Source: Parachlamydiales bacterium (lineage in GTDB: Bacteria > Chlamydiota > Chlamydiia > Chlamydiales > JAEMRK01). Taken from it: 49,516 bases of DNA. Of the stretch, positions 26,794 through 34,930 are shown piece by piece (positions within the stretch are counted from its first letter, which is position 1; the number at the start of each line of letters is the position of its first letter). Location of the stretch: assembly GCA_016463375.1 (NCBI GenBank), contig JAEMRK010000004.1, positions 12,797 through 62,312 on the forward strand, in the 5' to 3' direction. Under the pieces are notes generated by a model. The model was not told the origin of the DNA. It worked only from the letters and a program-made list of their open reading frames with translations, and did no database searches. The position numbers and the translations under genes were made by a program.

Positions 26794-27383
26794 TTTTCTT
26801 TAAGGGCTTTAGCAATTAAATGAGACAATTCAACTGGTTCTTTAAGTTCAGTGATTGCTTTTTTAACAGCTTGCTGTGCCTGGGCTTGTTGAAATCCAAG
26901 ATTAATTAAAGCACTAACAGCGTCACGCCAAAGTTGTGTTGCACCAACTGGTTGATCAACTCTTTCTTCCCACAAAGCTATGCCCGCAAGCTTATCTTTA
27001 ATCTCTAAAATTAAACGCTCTGCCGTTTTTTTTCCGATTCCTGGTAATTTGCATAAATATTGACTATCAGCTTGATGAACTGCTGAAAAAAAATCCTCGA
27101 GTAGCATGTGACCCAAAAGACCAACAGCTATCTTAGGACCAATACCAGATACATCAATTAAAACTTCAAATACATCACGTTCCGTTTTGGTCACAAAACC
27201 ATACAATGTATGAGCTGTTTCACGAATAACCATTGAAGTATAAAGAATAACGTCTTTACCCCTCACTGGTAACTTAGGGCTTGCATTAGCTGGTATACTA
27301 ATTTTATAACCAACACCATGAACATCAAGTATTGCCAGTTGGGAATTAGCTTCTACAAGAGTTCCTTTAATAAATTCAAACAT
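26790..27383 (-). CDS. ruvA: Holliday junction protein RuvA
   Basis: DNA-binding subunit of the RuvAB branch-migration complex, 197 residues. The N-terminal OB-fold covers about 1-62 (M-F-E-F-I-K-G-T-L-V). Two helix-hairpin-helix motifs follow (S-G-I-G-P-K-I-A and L-P-G-I-G-K-K-T-A-E-R-L). The C-terminal domain III (about 145-197) would contact RuvB. It overlaps ruvC by eight bases. ruvB is not in the window. Confidence 0.96.
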   Translation of the reverse strand: MFEFIKGTLVEANSQLAILDVHGVGYKISIPANASPKLPVRGKDVILYTSMVIRETAHTLYGFVTKTERDVFEVLIDVSGIGPKIAVGLLGHMLLEDFFSAVHQADSQYLCKLPGIGKKTAERLILEIKDKLAGIALWEERVDQPVGATQLWRDAVSALINLGFQQAQAQQAVKKAITELKEPVELSHLIAKALKEK

Positions 27384-27882
27384 ACGTCAACTTTTTTAAT
27401 TTGCATGTATTCCAGTGACAAATAGCTAAAGCCAATGCATCAGCTGCATCTTCTGGTGTAGGTAGTTCTTTAAGACCCAGCAATGCTTTTACCATGCTTT
27501 GAACTTGCTGCTTACTCGCTCTTCCTGTTCCAACAACTGCGGATTTTGCCTCAGTTGGTGCATAAGATACAACTTCGACACCATTTTTAGCAGCAGCTAT
27601 AACAATGGCACCACGTGCCATTCCAAGTTTAATAGCACTTTGAACATTCTTATGGACATACTGAGTTTCAACAACTAAAACATCGGGTTTATGCTTTTCA
27701 ATAAGAGCTTCAATTCCTTGAAAAATAGCTAAATATCTAAGTTCGAGTGCTACAGTTGATGGTGGCATAATACACCCAAAGTCCACAGCTTGACAACTGT
27801 GACTTTGGGTTGTGATGATACCGTAGCCAGTGATTCTAGTACCGGGATCAACCCCTAATATTATTTGATTAGTGTGTTTCAC
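27376..27882 (-). CDS. ruvC: Holliday junction resolvase RuvC
   Basis: Cuts Holliday junctions; RNase H-like fold, 168 residues. The first strand I-I-L-G-V-D-P-G-T-R-I-T-G-Y-G carries the first catalytic Asp (D12). V-V-E-T-Q-Y-V-H-K-N holds the Glu, and the C-terminal D-A-A-D-A-L-A-L-A the last acidic pair. The start is a GTG at 27882 that follows directly on the stop of the coiled-coil gene, so translation is probably coupled. Confidence 0.96.
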   Translation of the reverse strand: MKHTNQIILGVDPGTRITGYGIITTQSHSCQAVDFGCIMPPSTVALELRYLAIFQGIEALIEKHKPDVLVVETQYVHKNVQSAIKLGMARGAIVIAAAKNGVEVVSYAPTEAKSAVVGTGRASKQQVQSMVKALLGLKELPTPEDAADALALAICHWNTCKLKKLTYV

Positions 27883-30800
27883 TTAGCCAGCCGTATCGAA
27901 TAAATCGCTCTTTTGTTTTTGCCCTAAATAAGGAAAGTTTGAACCAAAAGGTAGAGATGCCTCAAGCTTAGGAGTTGTATCCATTACTAGTTCTTCTTGA
28001 CTATGAGCCATTACAGGTTGAGGTACAGAAGCTACTAATGATTCGGGTAGGCTTTTAGGCGATAACTGCTGTGACATCAAAGGAGCATTTGATTGAATTG
28101 GGGCTGGTTCTGGCATTGTTTTATTAACAAAACTTTTAAAGTTATTCATGAATGCTTCGTATTCTGTTTTAGCACGCTCAAGTGTCACCATTTGAGCCTG
28201 ACTTTCTTGTAATTGAGTTTGCAAAGCCAAGTAACGCTCTTGCGATTGTTTCATTTGATCTTCGTACCAATGAAGTTTTTCATTAGCTAAATGTTGCAAT
28301 TTTTGTGATTGCTCTTTTTCTTGATCAATTAAATCTTGTAATGACTTTGTTTTGGAACGATGCTCACTAAGTTCTTCTTTAAAAGATGCTAAAGCCATAT
28401 TTTGTTCTTCGATGATGGCTTTAGAGTTCAAATTCTCTTGAATTCTCTCTGAAATTTCAACGTCTTTATCAGCGGTAGCCCGATTTTTTTCTTCCACTTC
28501 TTCTTGAAGTTCTTGTACTTGAAGCCAGCCTGTGCGCACTTCATCTTGTAATTTTGCAATGAGACCACTTTGTTTTTCTTCGATCTGCATACTTTTTTGT
28601 AAAATGTCTTTAAGCTTGGCAGACTCTGCGAGAAATTCTTTTTCTTGAAGAGCTATGGCTTGAGCTGCTCGTTGCTGAGATTGATCAAGAGCTGTTTTAA
28701 ACGTTTGTTTTAGATGAACGATTTCACGATCCTTAACTTCAAGATTTTGACGAGTTTTATCTTGATGCTGTTTCCAAAGGACTTCAAAATTTTTACTGTT
28801 TTCTTGCCATTCTTTTTCTTTAATCGAAAAAGCAACTTTTTCATCTTCTAATTGTGCGATTTGTTGTTGGGCTAGAAAAACCTCTTCGTCTAACAGGGTA
28901 CGCTCTTCTCTTGCTTTTGATAATTCACATTTAGCTTTTTCCCAAGCTTCTTGCCATTTATCTTTATCGCGTGATTCTGACGCCATTAACTGAGAGTAAA
29001 GAGCAGCATCTTCTGCCTTTTCGGCAATCTTATATTGCAGCTCTTCTAAAAGCACTGCATTAACATCTGAAATTTCTTCAATCTGGTATTTTAAAAAATC
29101 AATTTCAGATTTGTAGATAATTTGCTTTTCTTCAAATTCTCGATTCAATTCTTCTTTAAATGCATGAGCTTCTTTTAATCGCTCAGATAAAGAAAATATT
29201 TCACTTCTTGTTTCTAGTCGTAAAACTTCTAGCTGATGCAATGCAGAATTTTTTTCGTCTTCTAGCTCGATAACGCCATGATTAAGAGCTGCAATTTCTT
29301 GTCCTTTTTCTTCCAATTGCTGTTTTAGATCATTTTGAACTGTGACAAGTTGTTGTTCGGAATATTCAAATTTCTCTTGCCACTCTAAAAGTTGAGCATG
29401 TAATTCATGGTGCTCACTCTTTAATCTTGCATCCAGTGAAGAAATTGTACGATCTGCATCTTGAACTTTTTGTTGAAGCGCGGACAATAAAGCATCTTTG
29501 TCGCTCATTTGACGCTCTGTCTCATACGACAATGTTAAATGCTCTCTTTGAGTAGCTGCAAGCTTCTCGTACAAAGAACTTGTTTCTCTTTCTTTATCTA
29601 GACGGAATTGCTCCCAATCTTGACGCATTGTCTCTTTAATTTTTTCAGCATCTATTAATTTCTTTTTGATTGCGATGACTTCATTTTCAAGTGCAATGCG
29701 ACGATTATGCATTTCTTGTTCATGAGCGATCTCAGTCTTTTTTGCATCTTCATAAGCTGCTTGCAATACAAGAAGCTGTTTGTCTTTTTCATTAACCGTT
29801 TCTTGCAAGCGCTGACGCTCTAACAAAGAGGCCTTATAGGCTTCTTGATGTTTGGAAAGTAAATCTTCTTTAGCACAACATTCTGCAAAGGTTTCTTGTC
29901 TGGCCAGATCGAGATCTTGTAATGTTTTTTGCAATTGGTCGATGAGATTTTCTTTAGATTTTAAAGTTTGCTCTATTTCAATAGACACATGCTTTTCTTG
30001 CATAAGACGCTCATGCCAAAGAACGAGTTCATTTTCCGCATCAAGCTTTTGCTGTTGAAGCATTTGACAAGCACTATCTTTAAGCTGCTTTTCTTCTTGA
30101 AGAGTGCGCTGTAAATCAACGACCATCTTTTCTTTAGATTTAAGCTCTTCAGCCTGCTCTCTTAGAAGATATAAACCATGTTCTTTTTCATGGCGTAAAA
30201 TTTCATTATGATGTTGAGCTTGATTTAGCTTCTCAACAAATTCATTTTTAGAGGCATTAGAATGAGTTTGCTGTATTTCTTTTTCGAAGGCTTCTAAACT
30301 TTGTTTACTATGGCGATATTCAATTTCTAAAGAAGAGTATTCTTTTTGAAGGTCTTCAAGTTGAGCTTGTTTTTCTAAAAAATGTGATTGAGTTTGTTCA
30401 ATGAGTTCTTTAAGTGTCGTTACTTCCTTAACAAGCTCGTTATTTTTGATTTCATAAGAAGCTATATCAGTTTTTGCAACATTTTCTTGTAACCTTAAAT
30501 TTTGCAAAGTGTGTTTGGTTTCTTCAACCAACATTTTTAAATGGACATTGTCTTCTGCTAGATCTGCTTCATGCCTTTTGGCCTGTTGCAATTGATAATC
30601 TAAATTTTCACAAAGAATAGTTTGCTCTTTGACTTGGTCTAAAGCCTTCTTTAAAGACTCTGCCATTTGAGTTTGTCGCAGTCGCATTGTTTCAAGATCT
30701 TCTTGCGATCTCTTTAAAAGACGCTTTTCTGCCTCAAGATGAGCAATTTTCTGGTGCTGTAAATCTGTTTTACTTTTAGTTTGTTCGTAAATCAGTTCAA

Positions 30801-31293
30801 GCTCTTTAACACGTGCTAAAGCATTATCTTTAGCTTTTGTGAGATCTTGTTGGTCTCTTCTAGCGTCACTAATTTCTTTATTTAAATTTTGAAGTTTTTG
30901 CCTTGCTGTTTTTAAATCAATTAGAGCTTTCTTTAAAGCTTCTTGAGGAACAGATCCTTGATCTTTGGAATAATAAGTGACATTTTCATTGAGGATGCGA
31001 TCTGTATTTTTTAATCTTTGAATTTCATTTTGGGCCAATTGTAGCTGAGAATCTAATGAAGAGTGTTGTTCTTTTTTTGCATGAATTTCGCTTTGCAGTT
31101 CATTTACATGACATTTAGCTTTTTTAAGCTCTATAACGGTGCGTTTTAAAATTGATGCCATTTGCATCTGTTCTTTTTTATGACGCAGACGCTGTTTTTC
31201 TTGTTGTGAGGCTCCATCTTCAACTACAGATTGGTCTTGGTTCGATAGATTGTTGATGAGATGATTAAATTCTTCATCGGTGTAGATATTCAA
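27883..31293 (-). CDS. giant coiled-coil protein
   Basis: A 1136-residue protein. From about residue 30 to 1050 it is an almost unbroken heptad-rich helix dominated by Glu, Gln, Lys and Leu, with many Q-L-Q, L-E-E and K-E-K segments. The last 90 residues are Pro, Ser and Gln-rich and not helical. No signal peptide, membrane span or ATPase motif is present, so it is not an SMC protein. It heads an operon with ruvC, ruvA and nth, touching ruvC directly. It could be a cytoskeletal or scaffold protein, or a secreted coiled-coil effector; sequence alone does not decide. In C. trachomatis a hypothetical gene also lies next to ruvC (CT503). Confidence 0.85.
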   Translation of the reverse strand: MNIYTDEEFNHLINNLSNQDQSVVEDGASQQEKQRLRHKKEQMQMASILKRTVIELKKAKCHVNELQSEIHAKKEQHSSLDSQLQLAQNEIQRLKNTDRILNENVTYYSKDQGSVPQEALKKALIDLKTARQKLQNLNKEISDARRDQQDLTKAKDNALARVKELELIYEQTKSKTDLQHQKIAHLEAEKRLLKRSQEDLETMRLRQTQMAESLKKALDQVKEQTILCENLDYQLQQAKRHEADLAEDNVHLKMLVEETKHTLQNLRLQENVAKTDIASYEIKNNELVKEVTTLKELIEQTQSHFLEKQAQLEDLQKEYSSLEIEYRHSKQSLEAFEKEIQQTHSNASKNEFVEKLNQAQHHNEILRHEKEHGLYLLREQAEELKSKEKMVVDLQRTLQEEKQLKDSACQMLQQQKLDAENELVLWHERLMQEKHVSIEIEQTLKSKENLIDQLQKTLQDLDLARQETFAECCAKEDLLSKHQEAYKASLLERQRLQETVNEKDKQLLVLQAAYEDAKKTEIAHEQEMHNRRIALENEVIAIKKKLIDAEKIKETMRQDWEQFRLDKERETSSLYEKLAATQREHLTLSYETERQMSDKDALLSALQQKVQDADRTISSLDARLKSEHHELHAQLLEWQEKFEYSEQQLVTVQNDLKQQLEEKGQEIAALNHGVIELEDEKNSALHQLEVLRLETRSEIFSLSERLKEAHAFKEELNREFEEKQIIYKSEIDFLKYQIEEISDVNAVLLEELQYKIAEKAEDAALYSQLMASESRDKDKWQEAWEKAKCELSKAREERTLLDEEVFLAQQQIAQLEDEKVAFSIKEKEWQENSKNFEVLWKQHQDKTRQNLEVKDREIVHLKQTFKTALDQSQQRAAQAIALQEKEFLAESAKLKDILQKSMQIEEKQSGLIAKLQDEVRTGWLQVQELQEEVEEKNRATADKDVEISERIQENLNSKAIIEEQNMALASFKEELSEHRSKTKSLQDLIDQEKEQSQKLQHLANEKLHWYEDQMKQSQERYLALQTQLQESQAQMVTLERAKTEYEAFMNNFKSFVNKTMPEPAPIQSNAPLMSQQLSPKSLPESLVASVPQPVMAHSQEELVMDTTPKLEASLPFGSNFPYLGQKQKSDLFDTAG

Positions 31294-31517
31294 GCGGGTA
31301 CCTCGATTGCGTCAAAATTCAAATCTCTGATTGCATGTCAGCAAAATGTCAAAAACCATTGAGACTGATCAACTCCCTCAACAAGAGTATTTTGCTACAA
31401 CACACTAGAAAAGAAATTATAAAAGACACAGAAATTCGGGGCTACTCAAATCTATCTAGCAATTCAAATCAAAAAAAAGTAACATAGCGCGCACGCAAAT
31501 TTTAACCCTGATTTATT

Positions 31518-31976
31518 ATGCAATTGACATCGCCAGCTTTCAAACATTCATCATCTATTCCAGCTCTTTTCACCTGTGATGGAGAGAATATTAATCCTCC
31601 ATTAAATATTAAAGATGTGCCAAGTCAGGCAAAATCTCTAGTCCTAATTTTCGAAGATCCAGACGTGCCTTCATATGTAAGAAAAGATGGTCTCTACATT
31701 CATTGGGTTGTCTTTAACATGGATGTTATGACAAAAACAATTGAAGAAGGTATTCCACCCAAAGCACTTTTTGGCATTAATACAAGTGAAAAAACAAGTT
31801 ATGTTGGCCCATGTCCTCCAGATAAAGAACATCGATATTTTTTTAAATTGTATGCTCTCAAAGAATCACTTTCATTAAAAACAGGGGCAACAAAAGATGA
31901 GGTCATGGAGGCAATGTCTGATTTGGTGATTGAAGAAACTGAATTGATGGGTCTTTATGACAGAGCAAGGAGTTAG
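31518..31976 (+). CDS. YbhB/YbcL-family (PEBP, Raf kinase inhibitor-like) protein
   Basis: A 152-residue protein of the phosphatidylethanolamine-binding family. The early segment F-T-C-D-G-E-N-I-N-P-P-L is the family signature. It is followed by L-V-L-I-F-E-D-P-D-V-P, the anion-binding-pocket motif, and then by Y-I-H-W-V-V-F-N and Y-V-G-P-C-P-P. No signal peptide is seen. The biochemical role of bacterial members is poorly known. The gene stands alone, divergent from the coiled-coil operon, and ends in a long hairpin. Confidence 0.92.
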   Translation: MQLTSPAFKHSSSIPALFTCDGENINPPLNIKDVPSQAKSLVLIFEDPDVPSYVRKDGLYIHWVVFNMDVMTKTIEEGIPPKALFGINTSEKTSYVGPCPPDKEHRYFFKLYALKESLSLKTGATKDEVMEAMSDLVIEETELMGLYDRARS

Positions 31977-32000
31977 GGCTTTTTTTCAAAAGCCCTAACT
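31971..32000. terminator. hairpin between convergent genes
   Basis: AGTTAGGGCTTTT pairs with AAAAGCCCTAACT, a perfect 13-bp stem with a four-base loop that spans the stop codon of the PEBP gene and ends four bases before the TpsB stop. Neither strand has a good trailing T-run, but the position between convergent genes suits a shared terminator. Confidence 0.6.
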
Positions 32001-32004
32001 ATTG

Positions 32005-34911
32005 TTAATAACTCGCTGTAACTGAGAAATTAAACATACCAAAAGAATCATCATAAGAATTGAGCTTATGTAATTTAATTCCATAGTCGCAGCGTGCTGT
32101 AATATATGGGTTTAAATTAAATCTTAATCCGGGACCGACACTCCATACATAATCATTAGCTTTAATGCCGTTAGCTGCATTGTAATTATGTCCAAAGCCA
32201 AAATCAGTGAAGAACAAATAAGATAATTTAGGAGATAGTTCTCTACATTTCATTTGTAGCGGTGGTGCATACCATTCTACATTAATACATAGTGCATTAT
32301 CTGCATTAAATTCTCTTTCTTCGTATCCTCTAACTGTATACATACCGCCCAGACCAAACTGCTCACTTGGTAACAAGCTACCAGTTGCAACTTGACCTCT
32401 TAATTGACTACGTATTGAACTTTCATTATACCAAGTGTATTTATGAGAAAAATTTACCCGAGCATAATCAAAATCTGGTTCTGCACCATTGCGTAAAGCT
32501 TGGTAATCAGATCTTGATTGATCAGGGAATATCTGTCCTGGTGAGAATATGTTTTCCACCAATAATGAAAACTCGTGATCGTAGTAGATAAAATTTGTTT
32601 TATAAGAAAAGTATAATTCAAAAATATTAACTGTATTTGCAATAACTGGCACAACACTTTGATTTGCTATAAATAGCAAGTTACTGTTGATGTTCTTGTA
32701 ATCAACACCAAATGCTATCTCACTGTTGTCTAATGTATAGAGTGGCAAAAATGGCATTGTATAGTGAGCACTTCCATATGCACTTCTACCCTCGTTCGAA
32801 AAGTCAGTAATATCTGCATGAACCTCTGCAAAACCACCAGCTAATGTCAATATATTCTTGTTTGGTAAGAATACCATGTAATTAGCATAATGGGCACTAA
32901 AGGCATGTAAGCTTTCACCAAATGTATATTGGTAGGTAAACAAGTCATTGACTCCATAAGGCGAGCTCCAATTAAAACCTACATAGAACCGTGTTTTACC
33001 AGTAACTTCTGTTCCAGTATTATCCACACCAATATATGGACGCAGTGGGAAACGATCTCTTGTAACAATTTGTAAATTAGTTGAACTGCCATCATCGCTA
33101 GGAGATAAAACAATTTCACTTTGATGAAATGGATTACGGTTGAACCAAGCTAAGCTATTTAAAACATCCTCTTGATCAAATTCGCATTCGCCCTGAACGT
33201 TTATAGTATCGATAATCAAATCATCCGAAAACCATTCATTGCCACATGTTGAAACACATCCAACATATCCTTCAAAAATATGGAAAACAATAATTCCACA
33301 AATCACTTCTTGTGCTGGAATATTAACTACGACCAATGGTCTTTTTTGCGTTTGATAGTGTTTGATAATGTCTTGCTTAATAGCGCTAAGATTCTCAACA
33401 GAAATTTCTTTCCCCACATATGGAGTCAAAATGTTTTTTAAGTTTGATTGATTAGGTATTTTCATTTCCCAAACAGTAAATTCACCAACAGTACTATCGG
33501 GTACGTACTCAATCGACGATGTCAGAACAATTCCCCTAATTATCTCTTGGCAACATGGAGTCTCTGGGCAACATTCTTTAGACAAATCTTGAGCCTGTTG
33601 ATTCATACCATCTTGGTACATATCAATTGGTTGATTTATACATTGATCTTGAGAAGGAATTTGCGACTGATTAGGCAACATTTGATTTTGAGACAAATCA
33701 ATTGGCATAGTGTCATTATTTACAGGTACATTCGGTATTGCATTATTGGATGGGCTGCTTGGCATTTGTCCTTCAGGCAGTCCATAATTTTGCATTGGAT
33801 CAGAACCAATAGGAATATCTACTGCATTAGAATTATTTTGCATAGCAGGTGGAGATACTATCTTTGGCTGATCCGAATTTGGTATATCAGGATTTTGTGG
33901 TGCAGGTATAGGTAAATTATTACCATTTTGCACAGGTGTTGGATATGTAGAAATACCAGGTGAGCCAGGCATATTTAGTGAGTTAGGCACATTGTTGTTA
34001 GGTGTTGTGTAGTTTGTACCGTTGTAGCCATTGAATGTTTCATAGCCACTTGGAGTTTGTGTATTTACATCATTTTGAGATGATGTTTTTGGAATCGTAC
34101 TTTGTGGCTGACTCACATTTGGTTGATTGGGCTGAGTAGGCCCATAACTTCCCTCTTGCATCTGCGTTGGGTAAGTCGTATTCGGTGTATTGGGTAAGTT
34201 ATTTTGGCCAGGTAGATTTGTTTGGCCCGGTAAGTTTGACGAATTAGGACTGTTTGGTTGCGATGGTGGATTAGACAAACCTGGCAAATTTATATTGTTC
34301 GGATTGTTATCATTAATTCCACTATTATAGCTACTTGGATATTGAGGATTCGAACCATCTGGCAATCTAGTGGTTGGCGCAGTATTAGTAGTGCCAGGTT
34401 GCGATGGCGCTGGAGTTTGAGACGTTGGATTTAATGGTGTAACCCCACTTTGGATAGGCGTTGGACTAGTTACAGAGGTGTCTGTTGAAGTCGACATAGT
34501 CGCAGCTTTAATACTATTATCATCTACTTTGATGATAATAGTGCCTTGATAAAGGTCCTGCGATGAAACACTAACGTCTACATAAAAACCTGTTTCTTGA
34601 TGATAATGCTGTATTATAGCAGCCTTAATCAAAGAGTTCTGCATTTCAGTCATATCTTTACCAAGATATGACTCTAATTTTTTATTTAATGCAGATTCAT
34701 TTGGTATATTCAAACCAGATGTCGAAACCATTCCACTTGAAATAATTTTAGCGCGGTCGGGAGCAGATGTTAAAAGAATTGCTTTTAACGGTCTGTTACT
34801 CACACTGGTCTTCACAGACTGCCCAGAATTTGTAGTTTCAGGACTTAATACATTTAAGTTAGCCCAGCCAGTGGAGAAAAATAGAAACAAAAATATGTAT
34901 GATCTTTTCAT
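32005..34911 (-). CDS. TpsB outer-membrane transporter (ShlB/FhaC type)
   Basis: Omp85-superfamily pore that exports the TpsA protein encoded just upstream. From the ATG at 34911 it has 968 residues with a signal peptide (ending G-W-A). An earlier in-frame ATG at 34956 would overlap tpsA and bury the signal peptide. A POTRA-like domain at about 42-135 is followed by some 320 residues of Pro/Asn/Gln/Ser/Thr-rich sequence (137-455). A second POTRA-like domain (457-550) and a third (ending N-R-N-P-F, about 592-596) follow. The barrel includes the conserved V-R-G-Y-E-E-R of loop 6. FhaC proteins normally have two adjacent POTRAs, so the split is unusual. Several cysteines (C-C-P-E-T-P-C-C) precede the second POTRA-like domain. 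Confidence 0.9.
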   Translation of the reverse strand: MKRSYIFLFLFFSTGWANLNVLSPETTNSGQSVKTSVSNRPLKAILLTSAPDRAKIISSGMVSTSGLNIPNESALNKKLESYLGKDMTEMQNSLIKAAIIQHYHQETGFYVDVSVSSQDLYQGTIIIKVDDNSIKAATMSTSTDTSVTSPTPIQSGVTPLNPTSQTPAPSQPGTTNTAPTTRLPDGSNPQYPSSYNSGINDNNPNNINLPGLSNPPSQPNSPNSSNLPGQTNLPGQNNLPNTPNTTYPTQMQEGSYGPTQPNQPNVSQPQSTIPKTSSQNDVNTQTPSGYETFNGYNGTNYTTPNNNVPNSLNMPGSPGISTYPTPVQNGNNLPIPAPQNPDIPNSDQPKIVSPPAMQNNSNAVDIPIGSDPMQNYGLPEGQMPSSPSNNAIPNVPVNNDTMPIDLSQNQMLPNQSQIPSQDQCINQPIDMYQDGMNQQAQDLSKECCPETPCCQEIIRGIVLTSSIEYVPDSTVGEFTVWEMKIPNQSNLKNILTPYVGKEISVENLSAIKQDIIKHYQTQKRPLVVVNIPAQEVICGIIVFHIFEGYVGCVSTCGNEWFSDDLIIDTINVQGECEFDQEDVLNSLAWFNRNPFHQSEIVLSPSDDGSSTNLQIVTRDRFPLRPYIGVDNTGTEVTGKTRFYVGFNWSSPYGVNDLFTYQYTFGESLHAFSAHYANYMVFLPNKNILTLAGGFAEVHADITDFSNEGRSAYGSAHYTMPFLPLYTLDNSEIAFGVDYKNINSNLLFIANQSVVPVIANTVNIFELYFSYKTNFIYYDHEFSLLVENIFSPGQIFPDQSRSDYQALRNGAEPDFDYARVNFSHKYTWYNESSIRSQLRGQVATGSLLPSEQFGLGGMYTVRGYEEREFNADNALCINVEWYAPPLQMKCRELSPKLSYLFFTDFGFGHNYNAANGIKANDYVWSVGPGLRFNLNPYITARCDYGIKLHKLNSYDDSFGMFNFSVTASY
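33547..34503 (-). repeat. low-complexity P/N/Q/S/T insert of TpsB
   Basis: Codes for about 320 residues of disordered sequence with loosely repeated short units such as N-L-P-G-Q, S-Q-P and P-N-x-P. It separates the first POTRA-like domain of TpsB from the rest. The units are degenerate, so this is compositional bias rather than an exact tandem repeat. Confidence 0.8.
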
Positions 34912-34930
34912 CGATGTCTCAAATATTGCG

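Noticed and set aside
33448-33915. A 155-codon plus-strand frame opposite tpsB
   Set aside because: It mirrors the low-complexity tract of tpsB; its Ile/Arg/Trp-heavy composition is an antisense by-product of Asn/Pro/Gln codons.
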